From NCBI RefSeq assembly GCF_030818775.1, contig NZ_JAUTAU010000001.1:3228001-3292000 (forward strand): DNA of 64,000 nucleotides, given 5' to 3'. Below, one piece after another: positions 34,310 through 43,242 of the stretch. A model generated the notes under the pieces. That model saw only the letters and a program-made list of their open reading frames with translations. It did no database searches and had not been told where the DNA came from. Each line of letters begins with the position of its first letter. Position 1 is the first letter of the stretch. The DNA comes from Bacillus sp. SORGH_AS_0510. GTDB taxonomy: Bacteria > Bacillota > Bacilli > Bacillales > Cytobacillaceae. The position numbers and the translations under genes were made by a program.

Positions 34310-36058
34310 TTAGAAGGTTGCAGTCAACTTCGTCCTACCGCCTTCCACCATTTGTTCAGCTGATAGCTTTTTACATTCTCTAAAAGCAAAATGCTTACAG
34401 CCTAAACATTTATTTTTGTTTATTTGCTCCAAAGCATATTGTATTGCCTCACCAGTATGTTCAAAAAAGTGGGCTTCCCCAATAGTCTGATATAGCCCTG
34501 TCCTTTTCAATACATTTTCTGGCTGTTCATTTAAACCTGATATCATTACTATACCATTTTTCGAAAAATGGTGAACAATGCTTGCTAAATTTGCCTCTCC
34601 AGTTGTATCTATTAATGGCACCTTACTCATGCGGAGTAGAAGAATTTTGGGTCGATAGTTTATGGTGCTCATAATTGTTTTTTCAAAGGTGTCAGCTGCA
34701 CCAAAAAATAACGGTCCCTCCACATTAAAAATACTAATTTGTGGGCAATCGTGCGTATCAGAGACCATCCCCGTCTCTACTTTTTCATGCTTATGTTCTC
34801 TATTTGGCAATGCCTTTGCAGTAACCATCACATCGCTCATTCTCTTCGCAAAGAGGATAGCAGACATCACTAATCCTACTTCAACAGCTGTTGTTAAGTT
34901 GTCAAAAACAGTTAATAAAAAAGTAACAGTTAAGATGAGTGAGTCTGTCGACTTGGTTTTTAGAATATGAGAAAACACTCTTCTTTCACTCATATTCCAA
35001 GCAACAACCATCAAAATCGGTGCCATGCTTGCTAACGGAATATAGGAAGCATATGGTGCAAAAAACAGTAAAACCAACAGAACTACTATTCCATGAAGCA
35101 CTCCGGACAAAGGAGAAACAGCTCCATTTTTGATATTTGTAGCCGTACGGGCAATGGCCCCAGTGGCTGGAATCCCACCAAATAACGGGGTAACAATATT
35201 GGCAATTCCTTGCCCTATTAACTCTTTATTACTATTATGACGGCTGTTAGTCATTCCATCCGCTACCACTGCCGATAATAAGGATTCAATTCCTCCGAGC
35301 ATAGCAATCACAAAGGCCGGCTTCCATAGCTTTATCATCATATCCAAATCTATATGTGGAATTTGGATATGAGGTAAGGAACTTGGAATTTGACCATAGG
35401 CTGTTCCAATGGTTGCCACATGATTGGGATAAAGTAAAGTAGCTGTCAAGGTAGAGACCACTAAACCAATCAACGGTCCAGGAATTTTAGGGGCTATTCT
35501 AGGTGTAAGAATGACCGTAACCAAGCAAATCGTTGCTGTTAAGATACTATAGATATTAGACGTTTCTAAATGGATTAAGATTTCCTTACTATTATCAATG
35601 AACTCCTCATGCTTTTTAATCCCCTCTAAACCTAGGAAACTAGCAATCTGTCCCATAAAGATCGTAACTGCGATACCTGCTGTAAATCCAATCGTAACGG
35701 GTCGAGGAATAAATTTAATTAGCGAACCTAGTCTAAAGACTCCCATCAGAAGTAAGATAATGCCTGCCATAAAACCGGCTATTAATAAGTTCTCATAACC
35801 ATAGGTCATCACAACTCCAAATAAAATAGGAATAAACGCTCCAGTTGGACCGCCTATTTGGTATTTTGATCCGCCAAATAAAGAGATAAGAATCCCGGCC
35901 ACAATTGTCGTATAGATTCCATACTCTGGCTTCACTCCTGAAGCGATGGCAAATGCCATGCCGAGTGGAATAGCAATTACTCCAACAATCACTCCTGACA
36001 GGATATCCTTGGGTACACTCCTTAAGGAATATTCATGGAATCTTTTATCACTTAGCAT
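34310..36058 (-). CDS. SulP family anion transporter with STAS domain
   Basis: A 582-residue SulP/SLC26-type permease for sulfate, bicarbonate or a related anion. The N-terminal SulP signature IPLGMAFAIASGVKPEYGIY is near residue 32, followed by about 12-14 membrane helices. A cytoplasmic STAS domain occupies about 445-545 (LLLRMSKVPLIDTTGEANL). The C-terminus carries a Cys cluster, CLGCKHFAFREC, unusual and possibly metal- or redox-related. ATG follows AAGGG. It is co-transcribed with the arsR gene. Confidence 0.92.
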   Translation of the reverse strand: MLSDKRFHEYSLRSVPKDILSGVIVGVIAIPLGMAFAIASGVKPEYGIYTTIVAGILISLFGGSKYQIGGPTGAFIPILFGVVMTYGYENLLIAGFMAGIILLLMGVFRLGSLIKFIPRPVTIGFTAGIAVTIFMGQIASFLGLEGIKKHEEFIDNSKEILIHLETSNIYSILTATICLVTVILTPRIAPKIPGPLIGLVVSTLTATLLYPNHVATIGTAYGQIPSSLPHIQIPHIDLDMMIKLWKPAFVIAMLGGIESLLSAVVADGMTNSRHNSNKELIGQGIANIVTPLFGGIPATGAIARTATNIKNGAVSPLSGVLHGIVVLLVLLFFAPYASYIPLASMAPILMVVAWNMSERRVFSHILKTKSTDSLILTVTFLLTVFDNLTTAVEVGLVMSAILFAKRMSDVMVTAKALPNREHKHEKVETGMVSDTHDCPQISIFNVEGPLFFGAADTFEKTIMSTINYRPKILLLRMSKVPLIDTTGEANLASIVHHFSKNGIVMISGLNEQPENVLKRTGLYQTIGEAHFFEHTGEAIQYALEQINKNKCLGCKHFAFRECKKLSAEQMVEGGRTKLTATF

Positions 36059-36096
36059 ATTAACCCTTCTTATCTTTTTAATTTGTATATCTGATT

Positions 36097-36130
36097 ATTT
36101 GAATATAGAATAATTCAAATATCTTATCAA
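36097..36130 (-). promoter_or_regulatory. sulP-arsR promoter with ArsR-type operator
   Basis: The minus strand has TTGATA (36130-36125), 17 bp, then TATATT (36107-36102). A perfect inverted repeat ATTTGAAT (36097-36104) / ATTCAAAT (36113-36120) covers the -10 and spacer, like known ArsR/SmtB operators. Autorepression is inferred. Confidence 0.65.
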
Positions 36131-36173
36131 GCATTTTATATAAATAGAATGAAATTTTTTCTTCCGTTTTCTC

Positions 36174-36202
36174 TTGTTTACAGAATATATTCGTGTTATA
36201 AT
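36174..36202 (+). promoter_or_regulatory. Sigma-A promoter of a short non-coding transcript
   Basis: TTGTTT (36174-36179), 17 bp, TATAAT (36197-36202). Confidence 0.6.
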
Positions 36203-36208
36203 AGCAAA

Positions 36209-36325
36209 GCGATGAGCTGAGTTGTGTAAGTCGAGAAACATTCCTTTAGGAGCACACTATGTGGAGTGTGGTTTTTCGCCTCAATACGCAAAAGACGTCT
36301 GTTTATACAGACGTCTTTTTTATTT
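36209..36325 (+). ncRNA. Candidate small RNA of about 115 nt
   Basis: It is bounded by its own promoter (36174-36202) and a strong terminator: AAAGACGTCTG (36291-36301) / CAGACGTCTTT (36308-36318) with a T-run. Inside is another hairpin, CACACT / AGTGTG (about 36253-36270), followed by GTTTTTC. There is no open frame with a ribosome site. It could instead be an attenuated leader of the AIM24-type gene starting 80 bases later. No known riboswitch consensus was recognised. Confidence 0.5.
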
Positions 36326-36405
36326 TATTTAAAATTAGCACTTTTTACCTAAATTTTTTATAATAAATATAGGCTTATATTTTTATAAAAATTGGAGGGA
36401 ATACG

Positions 36406-37197
36406 ATGAATAACCATGAAATCGATTATAAGATTTATGGCGATGACATGCAGTTCGTTGAGGTAGAACTTGATCCACAAGAAACTGTTATTGCCGAAGC
36501 GGGTAGCTTTATGATGATGGAAGACGATATACATATGGAAACCATTTTTGGAGACGGATCTAACAGCAGTGGCGGCGGACTAATGGGTAAGCTCTTCTCC
36601 GCTGGTAAACGTGTGCTTACAGGAGAAAGCCTGTTTATGACGACCTTTAGTAATACTGGAATGGGTAAAAAACGAGTTTCCTTTGCCTCCCCCTATCCAG
36701 GAAAAATCATTCCTATGGATTTAAGTGAGTATGGTGGCAAAATTGTTTGTCAAAAGGACGCCTTCCTAGCTGCTGCAAAAGGGGTACAGGTAGGCATTGA
36801 ATTTCAACGTAAAATTGGTGTCGGTTTCTTTGGCGGCGAAGGATTTATTATGCAGAAGCTCGAAGGAGATGGAATGGCCTTCGTTCATGCAGGTGGAACC
36901 ATTATTAAAAAGGATCTTCTGCCAGGCCAATCTCTCCGAGTAGATACTGGCTGTTTAGTGGCTATGACGAGTAATGTGAGTTACGATATTGAGTTTGTTA
37001 AAGGTGTAAAAACCGCTCTATTTGGTGGTGAAGGGTTATTCTTCGCAACACTTCGTGGACCTGGATCTGTCTGGATTCAATCACTTCCATTCAGTCGTCT
37101 CGCAAGCCGGGTATTTGCTGCGGCTCCATCTCGCGGTGGGTCAAAAGATGAAGGAAGCATCGCACGAGGAATTTTTGATATGTTTAATGGTGATTAA
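36406..37197 (+). CDS. AIM24 / TIGR00266 family protein
   Basis: A 263-residue protein of the AIM24/TIGR00266 family, which forms a beta-rich trimer-like fold of unknown biochemical role. Family features are [20 protein letters not shown] near residue 19, [47 protein letters not shown] and [16 protein letters not shown]. No membrane helices. ATG follows TTGGAGGGAATACG. It is monocistronic, closed by a shared terminator. Confidence 0.92.
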   Translation: MNNHEIDYKIYGDDMQFVEVELDPQETVIAEAGSFMMMEDDIHMETIFGDGSNSSGGGLMGKLFSAGKRVLTGESLFMTTFSNTGMGKKRVSFASPYPGKIIPMDLSEYGGKIVCQKDAFLAAAKGVQVGIEFQRKIGVGFFGGEGFIMQKLEGDGMAFVHAGGTIIKKDLLPGQSLRVDTGCLVAMTSNVSYDIEFVKGVKTALFGGEGLFFATLRGPGSVWIQSLPFSRLASRVFAAAPSRGGSKDEGSIARGIFDMFNGD

Positions 37198-37207
37198 TAT
37201 ATATTTT

Positions 37208-37246
37208 AAGAAGCAGGATCCCGTCGTGGGTCCTGCTTCTTTTTTA
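37208..37246. terminator. Bidirectional terminator
   Basis: AAGAAGCAGGA-CC / GG-TCCTGCTTCTTTTTT; serves the AIM24-type gene and the facing DUF4173 gene. Confidence 0.9.
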
Positions 37247-37254
37247 CATGAAAG

Positions 37255-38715
37255 CTATTCCAAATCTAATTTCTTTAGTTTAGCAAATGTTTGCTCTCTC
37301 TTTAGATTATAGGATTGCCAAGGTAGATCGGACGTGAGTGCTTCCTTTTTTCTGTCTACTAAGATCGTTTCTAAATTAGGAATATCAGGATTTTCCTTAT
37401 AAAGATTGACTAATCCCTCCACACCTGTATAAGACAACTGATTAAGGTAGTATACATCTATTTTCCCGCTTGTCTCGTACCGGTTTATATTTTCTTTTAC
37501 CACTAATTTATCCAGGTCTATCACTGTAATAGCCGTGTAATAGATTAGCGAGGAGACAAAATAGAAATGAAGCAATGATAGTTTTTCCACCCAGATTTTA
37601 ACCAAGGTATATGCAAAAATGATTACTAGAAAAATCATAAAGGTATGAACGAGAACTCTGGTAAAAGTAAATCCATACGCTTCCTCGTACATACTTAAGC
37701 GTAAAAATGCGGAGCTAAGCATTATTGAGCTTGAGAGAACTAGGATGGTAAGCATAATTTGCGTTACTCGATTAATTAACACATTTGTTCGTTGTACAAA
37801 TGTAATGACAAGAATGGTAATCGACAAATTGATTAATGTAACAAATAATAGCTCAAAAAATCCTTTTCTTGCATACTCTGCGTAAGTATAGTTCCCTTGC
37901 AACGTTCCACTGAAGAAATATTTAAACTGAACAAGTGTAAATAAAATATATACCATATTTATAAGTACAAGAACAGTGATAGATATAACGCCGTCCATTT
38001 GAAACCTGCCGGTATGGTCTTGTTGTTTTAACACGCTTATTTGTTTGATTAGTAGCCCCTGCATAAAACCAAAGAAACCAAGTGTCATAATTAAGACGAT
38101 GATAACTCGTATAACTCCTTCTGCATCAACTACAGTGAACCACTCCGGAATGCCACCCACAATCCGTTCAAATTCTGAATCCGCAGCCATAAGTAATTTT
38201 AATACTACCAATAAGACAGGGAATGAGATGACAACACCAATTAGTATCTTTTTCCACACCAACCATTTGTCGCCCCCCACTCCATGTTTTGCTCCAGCTC
38301 CTAATACAGCACTAAATTTTGCGTTATATTTAAGGATTCCTAGTAATTTTGAAAAAATGAGAGCGATAAACGATAACTTGTTCCATTTAATATTTTTAGG
38401 ACTTGTGATTAATACGAGATGAATAATCACCAAGCCAGGAATCACAAGGATATTTAACACTTTGAAAAGAGAATTATCATTCATAAAATAACTGACAGAT
38501 AAGAGCCAAATGCAACAGACGATTAAGTACCCCAGCCGCTGATGAGAAAAGGGATACTTTCGAAATTTCCAAAAGAAGACTAAATAGAAAGACATTACGA
38601 AGACTAAATAGGAAATTCCTACTTCCCCACGAAAAAATGATTCTTCCGCTAAAATTCCTAATAATAAACATATAATTAAAAACAGCCAATCTGCTTTACC
38701 AATTTTTATTTCCAT
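37255..38715 (-). CDS. DUF4173-type polytopic membrane protein
   Basis: A 486-residue integral membrane protein with about 12 hydrophobic helices and a soluble C-terminal stretch of about 95 residues (VVKENINRYETSGKIDVYYL). The SAFLRLSMYEEAYGFTFTRV block is the DUF4173 hallmark. Function unknown. ATG follows AGAGGG at eight bases. It lies 72 bases after the HAAS gene, with T/A-rich repeats between, so it may have its own promoter while sharing PadR control. Confidence 0.82.
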   Translation of the reverse strand: MEIKIGKADWLFLIICLLLGILAEESFFRGEVGISYLVFVMSFYLVFFWKFRKYPFSHQRLGYLIVCCIWLLSVSYFMNDNSLFKVLNILVIPGLVIIHLVLITSPKNIKWNKLSFIALIFSKLLGILKYNAKFSAVLGAGAKHGVGGDKWLVWKKILIGVVISFPVLLVVLKLLMAADSEFERIVGGIPEWFTVVDAEGVIRVIIVLIMTLGFFGFMQGLLIKQISVLKQQDHTGRFQMDGVISITVLVLINMVYILFTLVQFKYFFSGTLQGNYTYAEYARKGFFELLFVTLINLSITILVITFVQRTNVLINRVTQIMLTILVLSSSIMLSSAFLRLSMYEEAYGFTFTRVLVHTFMIFLVIIFAYTLVKIWVEKLSLLHFYFVSSLIYYTAITVIDLDKLVVKENINRYETSGKIDVYYLNQLSYTGVEGLVNLYKENPDIPNLETILVDRKKEALTSDLPWQSYNLKREQTFAKLKKLDLE

Positions 38716-38787
38716 TAAGCATCCCTCTTTTTTATATAGATTTTCTATATATATAGTTTTTCTAGGTATATAGGTAAAAAAAACTGC

Positions 38788-39423
38788 TTATATCGATGCT
38801 TTCTTCCCCCACCTGTAACCAAGCCAGCTGATTGGGTAAAGAATAATTGTAAGAATGATACAAGCAATAATAAATGTTTTTGTTAACAATGGAGCGAACC
38901 ATGAATGTGGAATAATGTGAAAAATTGTTAAGATCATCAATAATAGGTTAGGAATGAGCGATAATAAGAACGTCTTCCTTAAGAGTGTTCTTCCCCTGTG
39001 CCCAAAACCCTTTCCAATTTCGTATCCAAGTAATGCCCAAAAAAACAAGTACAAGAAGGCAATTAAGGATGGAATAGAGGTTAAGTGGTCCCAAATCTTT
39101 GTTAACCAAACCCAATCATAAAGATTATGGGCTAACGTTAATATGCTTCCTCCCCCAAAAAAAAGGATATTTAATAAAATAAACAGCCATTTCATATTAC
39201 TTGGCGTAACCGAAAGTTCTTCCTTCCATAATTCAGCAATCTCTTCAGGGCTACCCAGTCTTACAGTCAAATGGTCTAACAGTTCCTCGTCATCCATTTG
39301 TAATGATTCGAGGACGATTTCATCAATGTGTGTTTCATATTCCAACAAGATATTTTTCTTATCTCTATGATTTCCTAATCCCTTTGCCAGTTCTTTAAGA
39401 AACCTATTCTTCGGCCGTTCCAT
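38788..39423 (-). CDS. HAAS/DUF1700-type membrane protein
   Basis: 211 residues. The N-terminal HAAS-like domain (LAKGLGNHRDKKNILLEYET through RLGSPEEIAELWKEEL) is the part that usually pairs with PadR regulators. Four membrane helices follow (about residues 75-95, 118-135, 150-168, 183-203). ATG follows GGGAG. It is directly downstream of padR on the same strand. This PadR plus HAAS pairing is a known theme; the protein probably takes part in envelope-stress or signal sensing, but that is inference. Confidence 0.8.
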   Translation of the reverse strand: MERPKNRFLKELAKGLGNHRDKKNILLEYETHIDEIVLESLQMDDEELLDHLTVRLGSPEEIAELWKEELSVTPSNMKWLFILLNILFFGGGSILTLAHNLYDWVWLTKIWDHLTSIPSLIAFLYLFFWALLGYEIGKGFGHRGRTLLRKTFLLSLIPNLLLMILTIFHIIPHSWFAPLLTKTFIIACIILTIILYPISWLGYRWGKKASI

Positions 39424-39473
39424 GCTTTGATCTCCCTATTACTTTGTTCATTACTTGAACAAAATCTTGCCAT

Positions 39474-39752
39474 TCACGGGTTTTTTTCACTTAATAGTTC
39501 CTTGCCAGCTTTTGTAATCCGATAATACTTCCGAGCCGGTCCTTTTTCCTGTTCCACCCAATAACATTCAATATAATCTTGTTTTTCAAGCTTGTGAAGG
39601 GCTGGATATAAAGTGCCTTCTTTTACACTTAGACCATTATCACTTCGCTGTTCGAGCTCTTTCACCAACTCATAACCGTACATATCACGCTCATTCAATA
39701 ATTGGAGCAGAATTAACGACGTACTGCCTTTGACCAATTCACGATTAAACAT
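39474..39752 (-). CDS. PadR family transcriptional regulator
   Basis: A 92-residue compact PadR-type (short, PadR-s2) winged helix: [20 protein letters not shown] is helix 1-2, [20 protein letters not shown] the recognition helix, and [17 protein letters not shown] the wing and start of the dimer helix. ATG follows AGGTGAT. A palindrome TACCTA-n7-TAGGTA lies just upstream, fitting autorepression. It is first in a cluster with the HAAS and DUF4173 genes. Confidence 0.93.
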   Translation of the reverse strand: MFNRELVKGSTSLILLQLLNERDMYGYELVKELEQRSDNGLSVKEGTLYPALHKLEKQDYIECYWVEQEKGPARKYYRITKAGKELLSEKNP

Positions 39753-39761
39753 CTTATCACC

Positions 39762-39780
39762 TACCTAGTTTTATTAGGTA
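39762..39780 (-). promoter_or_regulatory. Candidate PadR operator
   Basis: TACCTA (39762-39767) and TAGGTA (39775-39780) form a perfect inverted repeat ten bases upstream of the padR start. The TAGGTATATAGGTA sequence at 38773-38786, before the DUF4173 gene, repeats the half-site. Confidence 0.5.
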
Positions 39781-39831
39781 CATAGAAATTCTACAACGTC
39801 TAAAACATTTTGTAAAGTATAGAACGAAAAA

Positions 39832-39860
39832 AAAAGTGACGAATTCTAATCGTCACTTTT
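39832..39860 (-). terminator. Terminator of the 57-residue protein gene
   Basis: AAAAGTGACGA / TCGTCACTTTT, followed by a long T-run on the minus strand. Confidence 0.9.
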
Positions 39861-39864
39861 CTAT

Positions 39865-40038
39865 TTATTTCAGCTTCGGGTTATTTTTTTGTCTCTGAAT
39901 GAATTGATCCCGTTCACCACCATCAGATAATTCCTCAGAAAATTCATGTGCAGTATTTTGCCCCATTACTTCCCAAGGCTTGATGGTCTTTGGTGGCAGA
40001 TTATTATTTGGTGCAGCTTGCTCGTTCCATTTTCCCAT
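39865..40038 (-). CDS. Small hydrophilic protein, 57 residues
   Basis: ATG 40038 follows AGGGGTGATTTATT, a strong ribosome site, and the frame ends two codons before a strong terminator. The product begins MGKWNEQAAPNNNLPPKTIK and continues PWEVMGQNTAHEFSEELSDG, then ends in a Gln/Lys-rich tail. It is Asn/Pro/Gln-rich and soluble. It resembles small conserved Bacillus proteins of unknown role, several of which are spore-associated; no specific family is named. Confidence 0.65.
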   Translation of the reverse strand: MGKWNEQAAPNNNLPPKTIKPWEVMGQNTAHEFSEELSDGGERDQFIQRQKNNPKLK

Positions 40039-40091
40039 AATAAATCACCCCTATCCTATTATTCGATGTGTCCAAACCATTTATCCAAAAT

Positions 40092-40121
40092 AAAAACGCT
40101 TGGAAGTTTCCAAACGTTTTT
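40092..40121 (-). terminator. rocE terminator
   Basis: AAAAACG-CTTGGAA / TTCCAAACGTTTTT, followed by A/T-rich sequence, eight bases after the rocE stop. Confidence 0.85.
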
Positions 40122-40128
40122 ACCATTG

Positions 40129-41571
40129 TTAAATTACCATTTTTTTATTATCTTGAAGTTGTAATTCTTGCTCCAATACATTATCCACTTCTCGGTTCTT
40201 TTTAATTTTAAAATGATAGATAAGATAACATGCTACTACAAATGGAACTCCTAAATATAAGGCCAATCTTTGTTCAGAATCAAACGCTAAACTTCCTAAA
40301 ACAATACAGTTTAGGGTTAAGGCAATTATAGGAAGCAGTGGGTAAAGTGGTGTTCTAAATTTGAGATCCTCCACTTTTCCTCCCTCTCGAATAAATTTTC
40401 TTCGAAAGGCGATTTGGGAAGCTGTAATAGAAATCCAGCCTACTTGAGCACCTAAGCCCGCAACAGAAAGCAACCAAACGAAGACTGTTTCTTCTGCAAA
40501 AAATCCAGAAAGCAATGATAATAATGCAATTCCAATAGTTAAGACTAGAGCATTAAACGGCACACCTCTTTTATTAACCTTTGCAAGGACAGGGCTCGTC
40601 ATCTTTTCTTTTGACATCGCATATAACATCCTTGTTGCAGCATACAAACCAGAGTTGGCTACAGATAATAATGCTGTAAGGATAACAAAATTCATAATGT
40701 CTGCAGCATAAGGAATACCGATACTATCAAAAACAACAACAAATGGACTTTCAACTACCCCAGCCTGATTCATAGGGATTAAGCTTGATAAAACAAAAAT
40801 AGCTAAAACGAAGAAAAATAGTGTTCGCCATACGGTTTGTTTAATGGATTTCGGTATCGTTTTCTCTGGCTCTTCGCTCTCACCAGCAGCGATCCCGATA
40901 AGTTCTGTGCCTTGGAATGAAAAATTCACGGCAATCATTGTGATAATTAAAGCTGTAATTCCATGTGGCAAAAGACCATGTGCTGTAAAATTAGAGAAAA
41001 ATGGAGCAGGCTTTCCGCCTTCCATGTCAATCAAACCAAAAGTAGCAGCTCCACCAAGAACAATGAAAGCTAAAATGGCAAAAATTTTGATGCTTGAGAA
41101 CCAAAATTCAGTCTCTCCAAACGCGCGTGCTGATAATGCATTAAGTGAAAATAAAACTACCGCAAAAATTGCACACCAAATCCATACAGGAGACTCTGGA
41201 AACCATCTTTGCATTAACTGTCCTGCTGATAATAACTCTAGAGCTACCGTTACCGACCAACCTAACCAGTATAGCCATCCTAGTGCAAATCCGGTTCCTG
41301 GTCCAATGAATTTTGTCGTATAAGTTTGGAATGATCCAGAAACAGGCATGGCAACAGATAATTCACCTAAACAAAGCATGGTCAAGAACATGATAATACC
41401 GCCAACTATGTATGAAAGAATGGCACCTGCTGGACCTGCCTGGCTTATCGTGTAACCCGATCCGAGGAAAAGACCTGACCCAATTACCCCTCCTAGAGAA
41501 ATCATAAATAAATGCCGGGTCTTCATCGTTCTCTGTAATTCATTTGTCGCATTGTTTTCTTGTAAATTCAT
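40129..41571 (-). CDS. rocE: Arginine/ornithine permease RocE
   Basis: A 480-residue APC-family importer with 12 membrane helices. It matches B. subtilis RocE along the whole length: [20 protein letters not shown] at the start, [60 protein letters not shown] and [20 protein letters not shown]. It brings in arginine and ornithine for the Roc pathway. ATG follows AAGGGGG. It is separated from rocD by a terminator and has its own sigma-54 promoter and palindromic activator sites, so it is an independent RocR target. Confidence 0.93.
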   Translation of the reverse strand: MNLQENNATNELQRTMKTRHLFMISLGGVIGSGLFLGSGYTISQAGPAGAILSYIVGGIIMFLTMLCLGELSVAMPVSGSFQTYTTKFIGPGTGFALGWLYWLGWSVTVALELLSAGQLMQRWFPESPVWIWCAIFAVVLFSLNALSARAFGETEFWFSSIKIFAILAFIVLGGAATFGLIDMEGGKPAPFFSNFTAHGLLPHGITALIITMIAVNFSFQGTELIGIAAGESEEPEKTIPKSIKQTVWRTLFFFVLAIFVLSSLIPMNQAGVVESPFVVVFDSIGIPYAADIMNFVILTALLSVANSGLYAATRMLYAMSKEKMTSPVLAKVNKRGVPFNALVLTIGIALLSLLSGFFAEETVFVWLLSVAGLGAQVGWISITASQIAFRRKFIREGGKVEDLKFRTPLYPLLPIIALTLNCIVLGSLAFDSEQRLALYLGVPFVVACYLIYHFKIKKNREVDNVLEQELQLQDNKKMVI

Positions 41572-41675
41572 AAACTTTCCCCCTTCTGGCTATAAGAACG
41601 CTTACAATTAATCCATTACCCATTTTCGTAAAATAGTAACTTTTATAATATTTTTACTATTCTAATCAAATACAT

Positions 41676-41693
41676 TTGCAATTTCTATGCCAA
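41676..41693 (-). promoter_or_regulatory. Sigma-54 (SigL) promoter of rocE
   Basis: TTGGCATAGAAATTGCAA on the minus strand; GG and GC are separated by exactly 10 bp, as required for -24/-12 elements. Confidence 0.8.
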
Positions 41694-41732
41694 AATAGGA
41701 ATCCTTTACTTGTGAGCATTCCTTGAACATAG

Positions 41733-41783
41733 ATGCCAAAATTTTTGGCATTATCGTAAAATAATTTGCACATAAAATGCAAA
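41733..41783 (-). promoter_or_regulatory. Two RocR-type upstream activating sites for rocE
   Basis: Site 1 is a 9-1-9 perfect palindrome, ATGCCAAAA-T-TTTTGGCAT (41733-41751). Site 2 is TTTGCA-n7-TGCAAA (41765-41783). They lie 40-90 bp upstream of the sigma-54 promoter, like the tandem RocR sites of B. subtilis roc genes. Confidence 0.6.
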
Positions 41784-41815
41784 AATGCTCTTTCCACAAA
41801 AGTGGAAAGAGCATT
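41784..41815 (-). terminator. rocD terminator
   Basis: A perfect 14-bp stem AATGCTCTTTCCAC / GTGGAAAGAGCATT with a 4-base loop; T-run on the minus strand. Confidence 0.92.
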
Positions 41816-41828
41816 CTTTTAAATAAAA

Positions 41829-43031
41829 TTAAGATAGCACGTTCTTGATTTTTTCGATTGCCCAATCAATTTCTTCTTTAGTGATAATTAATGGAGGTGC
41901 AAAGCGTATTACTGTATCATGTGTTTCTTTACATAGCAAACCAGTTTCTTTTAAATCCTCGCAATAGGGTCTAGCAGCCTCTGTAAGTTCAACACCGATA
42001 AACAAGCCTCTTCCACGAATTTCATTAATCACAGGATTTTTGATTGCTTTTAATTGTTCAAGGAAATACTCCCCTAATTCAAGCGAGCGTTCAGCTAATT
42101 TTTCTTCTTCAATTACATCTAGTGCAGCAATTGAAACAGCGCATGCTAACGGGTTCCCACCGAAAGTCGATCCGTGTGATCCTGGATTGAATACACCCAA
42201 CACGTCAGAGTTAGCTACAACACAGGAAATAGGGAAGACTCCACCCCCAAGTGCTTTTCCTAAAATCAACATATCAGGTTCTACTTCTTCCCAGTCGCAG
42301 GCAAACATTTTACCAGTGCGTGCCAAGCCTACTTGAATTTCGTCTGCAATGAACAAGACATTTTGCTCTTTACACAATTCGGATGCTTGTTTTAAAAATC
42401 CTTCAGGAGGTAAGATGATTCCTGCCTCACCTTGGATAGGTTCCATTAAGAATGCTGCAGTATTAGGTGTAATGGCCGCTCTTAATGCTTCAAGGTCACC
42501 ATATGGAATTAATGTAATGCCAGGAAGCATCGGACCAAAGCCACGTTTATATTCTGGATCAGACGATAACGATACTGCCCCCATTGTACGTCCATGAAAA
42601 TTCCCAACACATGCAATAATTTCCGCCTGATTTTCAGCAATTCCTTTTACATCATACCCCCAGCGTCTTGCGGCTTTTAACGCGGTTTCAACAGCCTCGG
42701 CACCAGTGTTCATTGGCAGTGCCATATCTTTATTTGTTAACTTACAGATTTTTTCGTACCAAGGGCCAAGTTGATCATTATGAAAGGCTCGAGAGGTTAG
42801 CGTTACTTTGTCTGCCTGGTCCTTCAATGCTTGAATAATTTTTGGATGTCGATGCCCTTGGTTGACTGCTGAATATGCACTTAACATATCCATATAACGG
42901 TTTCCTTCAGGACTTTCCACCCATACTCCTTCTGCTTTTGCAATCACAATTGGAAGTGGATGGTAGTTATTAGCACCAAATCTATTTGTTTGTTCAATGA
43001 TTTTTGTTGTTTTTGTTGTAACTTCAGCCAT
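41829..43031 (-). CDS. rocD: Ornithine aminotransferase RocD
   Basis: A 400-residue class III PLP enzyme that turns ornithine and 2-oxoglutarate into glutamate semialdehyde and glutamate. Visible features are [28 protein letters not shown] (PLP phosphate loop), [12 protein letters not shown], the Asp in [12 protein letters not shown], and the Schiff-base Lys in [18 protein letters not shown] 43031 follows AGGGGG; the frame extends to 43070 without a ribosome site. It is transcribed alone from a sigma-54 promoter, divergent from rocR, with its terminator at 41.8 kb. Confidence 0.96.
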   Translation of the reverse strand: MAEVTTKTTKIIEQTNRFGANNYHPLPIVIAKAEGVWVESPEGNRYMDMLSAYSAVNQGHRHPKIIQALKDQADKVTLTSRAFHNDQLGPWYEKICKLTNKDMALPMNTGAEAVETALKAARRWGYDVKGIAENQAEIIACVGNFHGRTMGAVSLSSDPEYKRGFGPMLPGITLIPYGDLEALRAAITPNTAAFLMEPIQGEAGIILPPEGFLKQASELCKEQNVLFIADEIQVGLARTGKMFACDWEEVEPDMLILGKALGGGVFPISCVVANSDVLGVFNPGSHGSTFGGNPLACAVSIAALDVIEEEKLAERSLELGEYFLEQLKAIKNPVINEIRGRGLFIGVELTEAARPYCEDLKETGLLCKETHDTVIRFAPPLIITKEEIDWAIEKIKNVLS

Positions 43032-43064
43032 TTTTATTCCCCCTTCTTTGTATGTAAATCTATT

Positions 43065-43082
43065 ATGCAAGTTTCATGCCAA
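43065..43082 (-). promoter_or_regulatory. Sigma-54 (SigL) promoter of rocD
   Basis: TTGGCATGAAACTTGCAT on the minus strand, with GG-N10-GC spacing, 34 bases before the rocD start. Confidence 0.85.
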
Positions 43083-43165
43083 TAATAATTCTGCATACTG
43101 ATAACGTTTCTAAGAATAAAGTGCCATATATTTTTGCAACCAATTTACTATTTTAGTTAAATACC

Positions 43166-43180
43166 GCAAAATTATTTTGC
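43166..43180. promoter_or_regulatory. RocR activating site between rocD and rocR
   Basis: GCAAAAT-T-ATTTTGC (7-1-7 palindrome) resembles the GCAAAA-n-TTTTGC RocR site. It lies about 90 bp from the rocD promoter and about 60 bp before rocR, so it could both activate rocD and repress rocR. Confidence 0.65.
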
Positions 43181-43242
43181 ATTATCTCGTTTTTTTTGAT
43201 TAAATTGATGAATACAGTTTTAAACAAGGGGTATAAACCATC

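Noticed and set aside
36209..36325. Known riboswitch (TPP, SAM, fluoride, preQ1, T-box)
   Set aside because: None of the core consensus strings of these classes is present in the transcript.
40844..41323. 159-codon plus-strand frame inside rocE
   Set aside because: Antisense shadow of a membrane protein gene; no ribosome site.
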